Assembly: GCA_024508725.1 (NCBI GenBank)
Contig: JANINS010000004.1
Location: forward strand, 1,072,163-1,136,162
DNA from: Chitinophagaceae bacterium
GTDB lineage: Bacteria; Bacteroidota; Bacteroidia; Chitinophagales; Chitinophagaceae
Reading direction: 5' to 3'
DNA length: 64,000 nt
Below the pieces are notes generated by a model, which was not told where the DNA came from, did not search any database, and worked only from the letters and a program-made list of their open reading frames with translations. The position numbers were made by a program, and so were the translations under genes. The stretch's first letter is position 1; each line of letters opens with the position of its first letter. Shown in pieces: positions 41,863 to 51,390 of this stretch.

Positions 41863-42440
41863 TGGAAGTAGCTATCATAAAGTACAACGGAGGTAATACG
41901 AGATCAGTTTTATATTCCTTAGAACGATTGGGTATCACAGCAATCGTTACAAATGATGCTGAACAAATACGGAAAGCTGATAAAGTGATTTTTCCGGGCG
42001 TTGGAGAAGCTGGCAGTGCTATGCAATTTCTGAAGCAGCATTCATTAGATGTCATGATTCAATCACTAGCGCAACCATTCTTAGGCATTTGTTTGGGTAT
42101 GCAACTCATGTGCAAGAGCAGTGAAGAAAGCAACACCAATTGCCTTGGCATTTTTGATGTGCCTGTGATTCGCTTTAGAGGAGAAAAAGTGCCGCATATG
42201 GGATGGAACACAGTTTCCAATCGAAGTCATTCTGTATTGCTGAAAAACATTACAGATCCATATTTCTATTTTGTTCATAGCTTTTATGCACCAGTTGTCA
42301 ACGATACTGCTGCAACAACTTTTTATGGTTCAACTTTCAGCAGCATTCTGCAAAAGGCTAATTTTTATGGCGTTCAATTTCATCCTGAAAAGTCTTCGGA
42401 TGCAGGATCAACGCTCATCCAAAATTTCCTCAACTTATGA
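41862..42440 (+). CDS. hisH: Imidazole glycerol phosphate synthase, glutaminase subunit
   Basis: The 192-residue class I glutaminase supplies ammonia to HisF. It has the nucleophile elbow PFLGICLGMQLM, HMGWNTV and the GVQFHPEKSSDAG motif with catalytic His and Glu. The start is GTG sharing one base with the hisB TAG stop. It overlaps hisA by four bases. Confidence 0.95.
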   Translation: MEVAIIKYNGGNTRSVLYSLERLGITAIVTNDAEQIRKADKVIFPGVGEAGSAMQFLKQHSLDVMIQSLAQPFLGICLGMQLMCKSSEESNTNCLGIFDVPVIRFRGEKVPHMGWNTVSNRSHSVLLKNITDPYFYFVHSFYAPVVNDTAATTFYGSTFSSILQKANFYGVQFHPEKSSDAGSTLIQNFLNL

Positions 42441-43159
42441 TCACGATTATCCCAGCAATAGATATCATCAACGGAAAATGTGTTCGTCTAACCAAAGGTG
42501 ATTATAACACGAGCAAAATTTATAATGAAGATCCTGTTGAAACAGCAAAACAATTTGAAGGTGCAGGTTTTAAACGTTTACACCTTGTTGATCTGGATGG
42601 AGCTAAAGAAGGTTTGGTGCAGAACTGGAAAGTATTAGAGAATATTGCATCACAGACCTCATTGTTAATTGATTTCAGTGGTGGTATCTCTACTAAAGAT
42701 CAAGTAAGAAAAGTATTTGATTCTGGAGCTGCAATCATCAGCATTGGCAGCATTGCAGTAAAACAGCCCGACAATTTTAATGAATGGATAAAAGAATTTG
42801 GAGCTAAAAACTTTATGCTGGCTGCAGATGTGTACGATGAAAATATTGTTGTTAGAGGATGGACAGTAAGTACAAATACCAGTATCTATCAACTTATAGA
42901 ACAGTATTTAGAGATGGATCTAAAGAATATTTTCTGTACTGATATTTCGAAAGATGGCATGATGCAAGGTCCGTCTATTCACCTTTATAAAAAAATCATT
43001 GCAAATTATCCCGATATCAAGTTAACTGCCAGTGGTGGTGTTTCTTCTATAACCGATATCGAACAACTGGATCAGATCGGTTGCCATGGTGTGATCATCG
43101 GCAAAGCTTTTTATGAAAAATTAATCAACCCAAAAGATCTGAGAAAATATGTTGACTAA
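42437..43159 (+). CDS. hisA: ProFAR isomerase
   Basis: The 240-residue (beta/alpha)8 isomerase acts on phosphoribosylformimino-AICAR phosphate. It has [20 protein letters not shown] with the catalytic Asp, [22 protein letters not shown], the second Asp in [14 protein letters not shown], and phosphate-binding [13 protein letters not shown] and [10 protein letters not shown]. It overlaps hisF by 11 bases. Confidence 0.95.
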   Translation: MITIIPAIDIINGKCVRLTKGDYNTSKIYNEDPVETAKQFEGAGFKRLHLVDLDGAKEGLVQNWKVLENIASQTSLLIDFSGGISTKDQVRKVFDSGAAIISIGSIAVKQPDNFNEWIKEFGAKNFMLAADVYDENIVVRGWTVSTNTSIYQLIEQYLEMDLKNIFCTDISKDGMMQGPSIHLYKKIIANYPDIKLTASGGVSSITDIEQLDQIGCHGVIIGKAFYEKLINPKDLRKYVD

Positions 43160-43904
43160 ACGAATCATAGCATGCCTTGATGTAAAGAATAGCAGAACTG
43201 TTAAGGGCGTCAACTTCGAATCATTAAAAGATATGGGAGATCCTGTTGAACAGGCATTGTTTTATAGCCAGGCGAAAGCAGATGAATTGGTTTTCTTAGA
43301 TATCTCTGCAACTAATGAAAGAAGAAAGACACTCAGCACCTTGGTGAACAGTATTGCGAAAGCAATTAATATCCCTTTTACTGTTGGAGGAGGTATCAGT
43401 TCAGTAGATGATGTAAGAACTTTACTTGAGTCTGGTGCAGATAAAATATCTGTGAACACAGCTGCAGTTAACAATCCAAAACTCATCAGTGAATTAGCAA
43501 AAGAATTTGGCAGCCAGTGTATAGTGGTTGCAATTGATGCTAAAAGAGACGAAGGTGAATGGTTTGTTTATCTGAATGGAGGACAAATTCCAACCAAATT
43601 AAAAGTAAAAGATTGGCTGAAACAAGCGGAAAAACTTGGTGCAGGAGAAATATTGCTCACTTCCATCGATACTGATGGAACAAGAAATGGCTTCGCAATA
43701 GAACTGACACATATGGCATCAACTCTATTGAATATTCCTGTTATTGCGAGTGGTGGTGCCGGAACATTTGATCATTTTAAAGATGTTTTTAAATCCGGAA
43801 AAGCAGATGCTGCTCTTGCTGCCGGAATATTTCACGAACGAACTGTTGATATTCCACAATTAAAGAATTACCTGAAAGAACAATCTATTAATGTAAGATT
43901 ATGA
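43149..43904 (+). CDS. hisF: Imidazole glycerol phosphate synthase, cyclase subunit
   Basis: The 251-residue (beta/alpha)8 partner of HisH has [93 protein letters not shown] and [18 protein letters not shown]. It closes imidazole glycerol phosphate and releases AICAR. Overlaps on both sides indicate one transcript. Confidence 0.96.
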   Translation: MLTKRIIACLDVKNSRTVKGVNFESLKDMGDPVEQALFYSQAKADELVFLDISATNERRKTLSTLVNSIAKAINIPFTVGGGISSVDDVRTLLESGADKISVNTAAVNNPKLISELAKEFGSQCIVVAIDAKRDEGEWFVYLNGGQIPTKLKVKDWLKQAEKLGAGEILLTSIDTDGTRNGFAIELTHMASTLLNIPVIASGGAGTFDHFKDVFKSGKADAALAAGIFHERTVDIPQLKNYLKEQSINVRL

Positions 43905-44506
43905 TCATCAATTTTGAAAAATACAAAGATGCATTAGTGCCAGCCATCATACAAGATGCAGCAACAGGCAAAGTGCTGATGCTTGGATTTATGAGTAAGG
44001 AATCTTATGAAGCAACATTGGCTGAGAAGAAAGTAGTTTTCTTCAGTCGTAGTAAACAACGACTATGGATGAAGGGTGAAACATCAGGCAACTTTTTACA
44101 ATTAGTGGATATTCTTATCGATTGTGATGGGGATACATTACTCATCAAAGTAAAGCCAGCCGGAGCAGTTTGTCATACAGGAGCTGACACCTGCTTTGCA
44201 GAAAAAAATATTTCTCCAAATTTTATCTATCAACTTGAAAAGATTATTGAGCAAAGAAGGCTTAAGGCAGATTCAACATCATACACTCGCAGTTTGTTTG
44301 AATCAGGATTAAACAGGATCGCACAAAAAGTTGGAGAAGAGGCTATAGAAACAGTGATCGCTTCAAAAGATGATGACAAAATCGTATTTGTAAATGAAGC
44401 AGCCGATCTGTTGTTTCATTATCTTATTTTGTTGCAGGCTAGAGGAACTAATTTAACAGAGATTGAAAATGTATTGAGCACGAGACATGCAATCAAAACA
44501 AAATAG
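43901..44506 (+). CDS. hisI: Bifunctional PR-AMP cyclohydrolase / PR-ATP pyrophosphatase
   Basis: The 201-residue fusion (also called HisIE) performs steps two and three. The N-terminal cyclohydrolase has [47 protein letters not shown] and the zinc ligands in CHTGADTCF. The C-terminal pyrophosphatase has [28 protein letters not shown] and [14 protein letters not shown]. It is the last gene of the his operon. No clear terminator follows; the next gene is convergent, 18 bases away. Confidence 0.95.
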   Translation: MIINFEKYKDALVPAIIQDAATGKVLMLGFMSKESYEATLAEKKVVFFSRSKQRLWMKGETSGNFLQLVDILIDCDGDTLLIKVKPAGAVCHTGADTCFAEKNISPNFIYQLEKIIEQRRLKADSTSYTRSLFESGLNRIAQKVGEEAIETVIASKDDDKIVFVNEAADLLFHYLILLQARGTNLTEIENVLSTRHAIKTK

Positions 44507-44524
44507 AATTACGGTTCGAAAAAA

Positions 44525-44920
44525 TCAATCACTATTAGTCCCTGTATTCTTCGGAAGTATTTTCAATTCCATCACTGTAGCAATGCTGATGGCTCTTTGT
44601 TTAGCCACTTCTGCTTTTTCACCTTCAAACAACTCATCTACTGTTTGAATAAAAAGATTTGTCCAACGCTCAAAGTGTTCTGGTTTTAACTTCACAGTAG
44701 AATGAAGTGATTGATGCATCTTCAGTGGATTGCCGTAATAGCCTCCTGAATAAAAAATGGCATTATCCCAAAATTGATACATCACTGGTAAATGTGTATC
44801 CCAATTTACTTTTCGCACATCATTAAAAATGTACCCAATCACACTATCGCTTTTCACTTTCGCATAAAAAGTATTAACCAGCAATTCAATATCCTGTGTT
44901 GTTCGAATGTCATGTTTCAT
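44525..44920 (-). CDS. Truncated haemoglobin, group III-like
   Basis: The product is 131 residues from ATG 44920, one base after the upstream nosY-like stop. It shows the group III pattern: LLVNTFYAKVKSDSVIGYIFNDV, LPVMYQFWDNAIFYSGGYYGNPLKMHQSL with the proximal His region, and HFERWTNLFIQTVDELFEGEKAEVAKQRA. Such globins bind O2 and NO. As the last gene of the nos transcript, a role in NO detoxification or electron supply near N2O respiration is inferred from context. Confidence 0.87.
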   Translation of the reverse strand: MKHDIRTTQDIELLVNTFYAKVKSDSVIGYIFNDVRKVNWDTHLPVMYQFWDNAIFYSGGYYGNPLKMHQSLHSTVKLKPEHFERWTNLFIQTVDELFEGEKAEVAKQRAISIATVMELKILPKNTGTNSD

Positions 44921-44921
44921 G

Positions 44922-45689
44922 TTAAAGATCTTTTGCATTGAATCTTTTTAGAGACCACAACAAAGGCAATACTGCCCATAAAATCAGAACCGTTGATGCA
45001 ATTGTGATACCTAAACTACTTCCAAAAAAATCTTTAAAAATTGCTCCTGTGTAACCCATTAAAGCAGATACATCTAATTGAAGCAGGATAAGTATCCTAC
45101 CAAGGTCGATGGGATTTAAAGCACTCACCGCAACCATTGGTTTTTCTAAAGGATAATCTGCAAATTGAAACAGGAAGAATAATACCAATCCATCAAATAA
45201 AATAGAAAAGTATAACCACAAAAGAATTGACTTACCAATTCCTTTTGCCTTATCCCTCGTAGTAACAGAAGCCAATACAGCGATCGAAACGAATATGATG
45301 GTTAGCATTAATCCTATTACGAGCATTGTAATTCCTGTGGTAGAACTGGCATAAAGTATAATAGGTAATCCAGCTCCTATAAAGAAAGCGATTGCAAGTG
45401 ATACTGCTAATCCAAGGAAAAGGCTGAGCCAAATTGTTTTTCTTTTCAACGGCTGGCTCACCAGCAATTCAATGAATTCAGAACTATTATACACGTATAT
45501 AGTTGAGAAAACAATGCTGATAAGCGGAACTATTATCAATACAATATTCAATAAACTCAGCAATCCTTTATTTGCATTATCCTCAAGATTAAAAACACTT
45601 AAGGAAAGTGCCAGCAGCACAATAGTGTATGCGATCACGATCTTGTTTCTCAGTATATCGGCAATAACATATTTAATGATCTTTCTCAT
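44922..45689 (-). CDS. nosY: NosY-like ABC transporter permease
   Basis: The 255-residue protein has six membrane helices (first at about 18-36, last near 225-245), the ABC-2 permease layout. It contains SSEFIELLVSQPLKRKTIWLS, characteristic of NosY-type subunits. With NosF and NosD it forms the complex that helps mature the copper centre of NosZ. It is coupled to nosF by a four-base overlap. Confidence 0.88.
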   Translation of the reverse strand: MRKIIKYVIADILRNKIVIAYTIVLLALSLSVFNLEDNANKGLLSLLNIVLIIVPLISIVFSTIYVYNSSEFIELLVSQPLKRKTIWLSLFLGLAVSLAIAFFIGAGLPIILYASSTTGITMLVIGLMLTIIFVSIAVLASVTTRDKAKGIGKSILLWLYFSILFDGLVLFFLFQFADYPLEKPMVAVSALNPIDLGRILILLQLDVSALMGYTGAIFKDFFGSSLGITIASTVLILWAVLPLLWSLKRFNAKDL

Positions 45690-46396
45690 GGCTTTCTCAA
45701 CATTATAGATGCAATTGCTTTATTCAATTTTTCTTCACCAGTATCTTTTTGCAGGTCTTGAAGGCTCTTATGAAACTTCAATTTGCCATCTTGCATATAC
45801 ACCACCTGTGTTACCAGATCATCCAATTCACTAAGAATGTGAGAAGTGATCAACACCAACTTACCCTTTTGCTTTTCTTTGGTGATCTTTTCTTTCAATA
45901 TCTCTGATGCTACAGGATCTAATCCTGCTGTAGGTTCATCAAGTATCAATACATCCGGATTAAAAAGAAATGCAAGTGAAGCACTTACTTTTTGCCTTGT
46001 TCCGCCTGAAAGTGTTCGCATTCTTTTACTAAATAATGCAGGTAACCCAAATGATTGCACAAGGTCTTCATCCATCTTCACTCCTTTTGCATGCCTTATA
46101 TCTTTCATCATCTCTATCACCTGGCCGATGCTCATATTATCAGGATAACGGCCGATCTGAGGCATATACCCAATATGTTTCCGATACTCCCAATCATGCA
46201 GGATGTTTTTTCCGTTGAAAGTGATGAAACCACTATCCGGCACCACCATTCCAAGAATGGATTTTATTAACGTTGTTTTTCCACTTCCGTTTGGACCTAT
46301 CAAAGCGATGCATTCACCTTTGTTGCAGGTAACAGATACATCGTCTAAAACCTTGAGCTTTCCAAACCTCTTGGAAACATTACTTGCAATAATCAT
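45686..46396 (-). CDS. nosF: NosF-like ABC transporter ATPase
   Basis: The 236-residue ATPase has Walker A GPNGSGKTTL, the Q-loop region MPQIGRYPDNMSIGQ, signature LSGGTRQKVSASLAF, Walker B VLILDEPTAGLDP and the H-loop ITSH. It energises the NosDFY complex in NosZ assembly. Four-base overlaps with nosD and nosY show strict coupling. Confidence 0.92.
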   Translation of the reverse strand: MIIASNVSKRFGKLKVLDDVSVTCNKGECIALIGPNGSGKTTLIKSILGMVVPDSGFITFNGKNILHDWEYRKHIGYMPQIGRYPDNMSIGQVIEMMKDIRHAKGVKMDEDLVQSFGLPALFSKRMRTLSGGTRQKVSASLAFLFNPDVLILDEPTAGLDPVASEILKEKITKEKQKGKLVLITSHILSELDDLVTQVVYMQDGKLKFHKSLQDLQKDTGEEKLNKAIASIMLRKP

Positions 46397-47610
46397 AGGG
46401 ATAAAGGTTTCATAAGTGGACGATCATCTTTCAGGTTTTCCGGAGTAAGACTCGGCAAAATCTTCTCTGTTTTATCAAGTAATGCAGCAATAAAACTTCT
46501 AAAGAGAATCATTGCAGGAGGATTCTTCTCAACGATCATTGAATACATACTCACCGGACGAAATGGTATATCGCCGATCTTGTCTTTATTGATGTCGTAT
46601 CCTTCGTATTTATCCCAATAGTTTTTATCAAACTTATTCAACACCAGGTTGCCATTTGTACCAACATCGAAGGTGTTATTCAGGAAATTATTTCGTTCTA
46701 CATTGATCTCCATGCAACTTGCCTGGATCTTCATTCCCCATCCATTACTTCTAAATGTATTCTTTGAAACGTGTATCCTGCTGGCGCCTTCCATAAAAAT
46801 ACCGCTGGTATTTCTTGTAAAATAATTCCCTTCAATATAACTGTCGGATATTTCTTTTAGTAACAGCCCATATGCAGCATCACCCCAATTCTCTTCGAAG
46901 AAATTACGGAACATCTTAACATTATGAGAATACATTACCGCTACGCCTGCACCATTGTTTTCAAATATGTTGCTGACATATGAATCATTATTTGAAAACA
47001 TAAAATGTAGTCCATAACGAATGTTCCCATGCGAATTATTTCTCCAGATAATTGCATTGGTAACAAACTCGAAATAGATACCATCCCTGTGTCCGGTTAT
47101 ATTATTATTGATGATCCGCATGCTGTCACTTTTCCAGCAGTGAATGCCATTACCACTTTGCAATTCAGCTTTGCCATAGGCAGATATTTTATTCCCTTCA
47201 ATGGTACAATTCGTACCATATTGCGAATAGATACCGAAAAATGTATCATCAAGAATATTATTCCTGATCACCACATTTTTACTGTTGTATATCTTGATAC
47301 CGGCAATATCTTCAATACTGGAATTTCCTGAGCGGATGATCTTAAATCCATCGACCGTTACATTATTGGCTTTGATAGCGATCACTTCATGTTTCTTCTT
47401 TCCATCAAGCACAGGATAGTTCACTCCTTTTAGATATACAGAACGAGTGATCACAATTTCATTATCTGTATAAGATGCAGGATACACCAATATAGTGTCG
47501 CCATTTCCAGCAATATTTATCACCTGTTGTAATGAACCACCTTTTGCAACATGCGTTTTAGCAAATACCGGCAGGTTGAACAATAATAATATCGGAATTA
47601 AATATCTCAT
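46393..47610 (-). CDS. nosD: NosD, periplasmic beta-helix copper-site maturation protein
   Basis: The product is 405 residues from ATG 47610, which overlaps the nosL stop (ATGA) and gives a signal peptide (MRYLIPILLLFNLPVFA). The rest is a right-handed parallel beta-helix of the CASH type with repeated N-I/N-N-x-I motifs: VVIRNNILDDTFFGIYSQYG, CTIEGNKISAYG, MRIINNNITGHRDGIYFE, IEGNYFTRNTSGIFMEG. It delivers sulfur or copper components to NosZ in the periplasm together with NosF and NosY. Confidence 0.92.
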   Translation of the reverse strand: MRYLIPILLLFNLPVFAKTHVAKGGSLQQVINIAGNGDTILVYPASYTDNEIVITRSVYLKGVNYPVLDGKKKHEVIAIKANNVTVDGFKIIRSGNSSIEDIAGIKIYNSKNVVIRNNILDDTFFGIYSQYGTNCTIEGNKISAYGKAELQSGNGIHCWKSDSMRIINNNITGHRDGIYFEFVTNAIIWRNNSHGNIRYGLHFMFSNNDSYVSNIFENNGAGVAVMYSHNVKMFRNFFEENWGDAAYGLLLKEISDSYIEGNYFTRNTSGIFMEGASRIHVSKNTFRSNGWGMKIQASCMEINVERNNFLNNTFDVGTNGNLVLNKFDKNYWDKYEGYDINKDKIGDIPFRPVSMYSMIVEKNPPAMILFRSFIAALLDKTEKILPSLTPENLKDDRPLMKPLSL

Positions 47611-48629
47611 TTCGGTTTTACCTGTTCCCAATTAAGCATTGTTCCACCAATACGATTTTTGACGGCATCCAGTTCTGACTTGCTGGCAAATGCAACGATA
47701 TTGCCACCCATCGGAGATTTTAATGCTTCGCTTTGGAGAAAAACGGCTTTATCGATATTGATCAGTTCATGATCACCTGAATAATTGGTGAAATAGATGG
47801 CACCAATATTATCTGAAGAACTACTTTTTTCCAATAAACTCAAATAACTCACCACACAATGGCTGTCATCGAACTTGAAGACCTTTCCTTTTTTAGTGAT
47901 GAGTTCTGCTCCGAACTTGTTATCACTGATCGTCATCTTGCAGAAGTCACAATGATCTACACCTATTTTCAATGGCGTAGGTTCTGTATTGCATGATGCT
48001 AAACTGAACATCATCAAACAGGATGTAGCAATAACTGTTTTTCGAACTTTTAGTTTCCTTGCTTTTTTCCATGAGAGAAATACAAGAACAACCAGTATCA
48101 CACCTATTCCAACAAATATCCAACCTCCAATATCCGGCATGGAGTAAGCACTGAAATTGAGTAATTGTTTATAACCGATCAATGGTGGCTGGTAACTCAT
48201 GCCCGGCACTTTGATCGCTGCATCAGGGTTTAAGTTATGACCATAATCGTATTCCCATTTCCAGAAATCAATCATTGCAATTATGCCAAATAAAACAAAT
48301 AACACCAGGCTGATATTCAGCAATAATTTTCTGCCAAATATTGCTGTAATCAGAAACAGAAGAGCGAAAAAGCCAATGATGTACGGCAATATCGTGAACT
48401 CAGGAAAATCATCCGCATGCAAAGTTTTCATGCCGATATAATGATTTAATCCATTAATGATATCTACGTTTCCTGAAAGCTTATCAGCATGTATCAGTAA
48501 ATATAATCCTTCAGGATATTGTGGTGCTACCAGATCGATCCTCCACATCGGTACAAATAAAACCAACACCATTGCAGCAGCACAAACTACCATCACCAAC
48601 CTGTTCCATCCGCTCATCTTCTGTTTCAT
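47607..48629 (-). CDS. nosL: NosL fused to an N-terminal multi-helix membrane domain
   Basis: Residues 1-190 of this 340-residue protein have about four membrane helices separated by a long loop (QYPEGLYLLIHADKLSG...). Residues 194-213 then look like a lipoprotein signal in the middle of the chain (KVRKTVIATSCLMMFSLASC with LASC as a perfect lipobox). After it comes a typical NosL domain with the copper-binding CDFCKM (Cys227, Cys230, Met232), KFGAELITKKGKVFKFDDSHC and a C-terminal QSEALKSPMGGNIVAF. NosL donates Cu(I) to apo-NosZ. The internal lipobox suggests fusion of two once separate genes. Confidence 0.88.
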   Translation of the reverse strand: MKQKMSGWNRLVMVVCAAAMVLVLFVPMWRIDLVAPQYPEGLYLLIHADKLSGNVDIINGLNHYIGMKTLHADDFPEFTILPYIIGFFALLFLITAIFGRKLLLNISLVLFVLFGIIAMIDFWKWEYDYGHNLNPDAAIKVPGMSYQPPLIGYKQLLNFSAYSMPDIGGWIFVGIGVILVVLVFLSWKKARKLKVRKTVIATSCLMMFSLASCNTEPTPLKIGVDHCDFCKMTISDNKFGAELITKKGKVFKFDDSHCVVSYLSLLEKSSSSDNIGAIYFTNYSGDHELINIDKAVFLQSEALKSPMGGNIVAFASKSELDAVKNRIGGTMLNWEQVKPK

Positions 48630-48646
48630 GATCTCAATTTTTATTC

Positions 48647-49207
48647 TTATTTTTTTGCAGGAGGCAACAGCACATTGTCTATTACATGTATCATTCCGTT
48701 AGATGCAGGAATAGAAGCAATGATCTGTGCATTACCATTAAGTATTACTTTCCCGTCTTTAACACTGATAGTAATATTGTCGCCATTCACCATTCCAAGC
48801 GTTTGTCCATCAATAAAACTTTCAGCTTTCATTGCAGAAACCGTTACATGATATTGAAGAATATTCTGCAGATCTGCTTTCTTGTCTTCTTTCATCAAAC
48901 CCTCCACCGTACCTGCAGGTAATTTATCGAATGCAGCATTCGTAGGTGCAAACACCGTAAAAGGTCCGGCATTGGATAATGAGGTTACCAATTCTGCCTG
49001 TTTTAAAGCAGCAACAAGTGTTGTATGATCTTTAGATCCGGCAGCAACTTTTACAACATCTTTTTGAGAGTCATCATCTGCTACTGCTTCCTGGCCACCA
49101 GCCTGTGAAGGAGTATTATTATTATTTGATTGAGTTGATTCACTCTGACTGTTGCAACTGAATAATGTGATTACAGTTACAACCAATAAAGAATATAAGA
49201 CTTTCAT
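48647..49207 (-). CDS. Fasciclin (FAS1) domain lipoprotein in the nos operon
   Basis: The product is 186 residues from ATG 49207, with a lipoprotein signal (MKVLYSLLVVTVITLFSC). A Ser/Asn-rich linker is followed by one FAS1 domain: HTTLVAALKQAELVTSLSNAGPFTVFAPTNAAFDKLPAGTVEGL, LQNILQYHVT and ASNGMIHVIDNVLLPP. FAS1 domains mediate adhesion or binding. Its position between nosZ and nosL suggests an envelope role linked to NosZ, but this is inference. The nosZ terminator-like hairpin lies just upstream. Confidence 0.87.
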   Translation of the reverse strand: MKVLYSLLVVTVITLFSCNSQSESTQSNNNNTPSQAGGQEAVADDDSQKDVVKVAAGSKDHTTLVAALKQAELVTSLSNAGPFTVFAPTNAAFDKLPAGTVEGLMKEDKKADLQNILQYHVTVSAMKAESFIDGQTLGMVNGDNITISVKDGKVILNGNAQIIASIPASNGMIHVIDNVLLPPAKK

Positions 49208-49223
49208 GAGAGTAGTTTTATAA

Positions 49224-49251
49224 GTGTGCCGTATCGGGCAATACGGCACAC
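49224..49251 (-). terminator. Perfect 11-bp hairpin after nosZ
   Basis: GTGTGCCGTAT / ATACGGCACAC with a 6-base loop between the nosZ stop and the fasciclin gene. The following tract (TTATAAAACT) is weak in T, so it may act as an mRNA-stabilising or attenuating structure that lets part of the transcripts through. Confidence 0.75.
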
Positions 49252-49257
49252 GAAGAA

Positions 49258-51252
49258 TTATTTGGCTTTTGAACTATCAGCAGCAGGCATATTTTTTCCT
49301 GTACTGAACAGCAACGGAACATTAGATCCTGCAGGAGAAACCCTAACATAACCTGACATTTCCTGGTGCAATGCACTACAAAAATCTGTACAGTACATTG
49401 GGAAAATACCAACTCTGTCTGGAACCCATTTTAGTGTAGTAGTTTCACCAGGCATGATCAGCAATTCTGCGTTATTAGCGCCTTTGATTGCAAATCCATG
49501 AGGCACATCCCAGTCTTGCTCAAGATTGGTTACGTGGAAGTAAACTTCATCTCCCATCCTGATGCCTTCAATGTTATCAGGAGAAAGGTGAGAACGTATA
49601 GCCGTCATATAAACATGTACCTGGTTACCCTGACGAACCACTTTTGTTGTAGCTTCTCCTTTAGAAACATAGGGGTGATTATTCTCCTCGATCTTATAGA
49701 ACTTGACTGAGTTCTTCTGTATCAGTTCTGCAGGAGCAGCCTGGGCATAGTGTGGTTCACCAATGGTTGGAAAATCAAGTATCAACTGCATCTTCTCTCC
49801 ACTGATATCGTATAGCTGAGCACTTTGCGGTAACTCCGGACCAACAGGCAAATACCTGTCTTTAGTAATCTTATTATATGCAATGAGGTATTTACCAAAT
49901 GGCTTTTTACTATCACCACCAGGAACACATAAGTGACCGATTGAATAGTATGTAGGAACCCTGTCAACTACTTTCAGATCTTTGATATTCCATTTTACTA
50001 CTTCACTCGATACGAAAAATGAAGTGTAAGCATTTCCTTTTCCATCAAATTCAGTGTGCAAAGGACCCAAACCTGGCTTCTGTACTTCACCATGCAATGC
50101 AGATTGATATTTGATCACCGGAATTCCCTGGTATTCTCCTTCAAAATCCTTTGCTGCAATTGCTTTTTGAATCTTATCAAAACTAAAGACAGGTATTAAA
50201 GCAGCCAGTTTACCACTACCAACAATGTATTCACCTGAAGGATCAACATCACAACCATGTGGAGACTTAGGACAAGGGATCATGTAACAGATGTCTTTCA
50301 ATTCCTCTGCATCCAATACTACGACTTCGCTTCTGATCTCTGATTTAGCAGAATGTGTTTTATCATCATAGGTATTATGAGCATATTTTGCACTCACTTT
50401 TTTTCCTTTACCTGCTTTCAGATATTCTTCTGCTTTCTTCCAGTTAACAGCCATGATAAAGTCTTTGTCTTTCTGCGAAGCATTTACTTCCAATAAAGTA
50501 TTTGCCTGTTCAGAATTATAACAGGAGAAGAAGAACCATCCATGAGATTTTCCTTTACCGGCATGGCTAAGATCGAAGTTCACTCCCGGAGCTTTGATCT
50601 GGAAAGCGATGTTCATTCCACCATTGTTCTTATCAACACTTATAAAGCTCAGGTATCCTTTAAAATTTTGTTTGTAGCTGTTTATAGGAACATCTCCATT
50701 AACATCATCTGGCGGAACGCTGAATCTTGTACCTGCAACAACATACTCAGTATTTTCCGTAATAAATGGAGAAGAGTGATTACCTGCACTGTTTGGTAGC
50801 TCCAGTATCTCTGCAGTTCTGAAAGTTTTCAGATCTACTCTTGCTACTCTTGGAGTATTGTTTCCATTTACAAACACCCATCTGCCATCTACTTCACCAT
50901 TAGTTTGAGACATTTCTACGTGGTGCAGATCATCCCACGGCACAAATCCGTGAGAAGTGTTAAGCATAGGTTTGGTCTCTTCGTTATATCCGTATCCTTT
51001 TTCAGGATCAACAGAAAATACCGGGATCACTCTGAACAACCTGCCACTTGGCAAGCCATAAACACTGAGTTGCCCGCTAAATCCGCCTGAAACGAAATTG
51101 TAGAATTCATCGTATTTACCGGGGGCTACATAAACTTTTTCAGCAGCATCACCACTAACAGCACTACCTGCATTTTTTGGTTTGCATGCAATTACGCCAA
51201 GCACCAGCCCAACCGTTAGTACGGCCAGTGCATTGATTTGAGATTTTCTCAT
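49258..51252 (-). CDS. nosZ: Nitrous oxide reductase, clade II (Sec-dependent)
   Basis: The 664-residue periplasmic copper enzyme reduces N2O to N2. The export signal is Sec and lipoprotein-like (MRKSQINALAVLTVGLVLGVIAC) without a twin-arginine motif, which marks clade II. The propeller domain holds the CuZ histidines in DDLHHVEMS, PHGCDVDP and GPLHTEFDGKGNAYTSFF. The C-terminal cupredoxin domain has the CuA site CTDFCSALHQEM (Cys621, Cys625, His629, Met632) and VPHGFAIKG. It is followed by fasciclin, nosL, nosD, nosF and nosY; there is no nosR. Confidence 0.96.
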   Translation of the reverse strand: MRKSQINALAVLTVGLVLGVIACKPKNAGSAVSGDAAEKVYVAPGKYDEFYNFVSGGFSGQLSVYGLPSGRLFRVIPVFSVDPEKGYGYNEETKPMLNTSHGFVPWDDLHHVEMSQTNGEVDGRWVFVNGNNTPRVARVDLKTFRTAEILELPNSAGNHSSPFITENTEYVVAGTRFSVPPDDVNGDVPINSYKQNFKGYLSFISVDKNNGGMNIAFQIKAPGVNFDLSHAGKGKSHGWFFFSCYNSEQANTLLEVNASQKDKDFIMAVNWKKAEEYLKAGKGKKVSAKYAHNTYDDKTHSAKSEIRSEVVVLDAEELKDICYMIPCPKSPHGCDVDPSGEYIVGSGKLAALIPVFSFDKIQKAIAAKDFEGEYQGIPVIKYQSALHGEVQKPGLGPLHTEFDGKGNAYTSFFVSSEVVKWNIKDLKVVDRVPTYYSIGHLCVPGGDSKKPFGKYLIAYNKITKDRYLPVGPELPQSAQLYDISGEKMQLILDFPTIGEPHYAQAAPAELIQKNSVKFYKIEENNHPYVSKGEATTKVVRQGNQVHVYMTAIRSHLSPDNIEGIRMGDEVYFHVTNLEQDWDVPHGFAIKGANNAELLIMPGETTTLKWVPDRVGIFPMYCTDFCSALHQEMSGYVRVSPAGSNVPLLFSTGKNMPAADSSKAK

Positions 51253-51280
51253 AGAAGAAAAATTAAAGGGGTTTTATTTT

Positions 51281-51371
51281 ACAGGCTGTAGTTCTCTATT
51301 CAACTGTTGTTGCGTCGTATTTATCACGTCTTCAGCGTGACACTTGTACAATCTGAACTTTATTCGACAAG
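51281..51371 (-). repeat. Dispersed intergenic repeat, copy 9 (with a 20-bp internal hairpin)
   Basis: ACAGGCTGTAGTTC... GTTGCGTCGT, then an extra segment TTATCACGTCTTCAGCGTGA that forms a small hairpin, then CACTTGTACAATCTGAACTTTATTCGACAA. It lies between the cytochrome c gene and nosZ, inside the presumed operon. Confidence 0.78.
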
Positions 51372-51390
51372 CATAAAACAGATATTTGTC

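Noticed and set aside
49258-51252. Twin-arginine signal on NosZ (clade I)
   Set aside because: The N-terminus has a single Arg-Lys pair and a lipobox-like VIAC, with no RRxFL motif; the gene order is also clade II.
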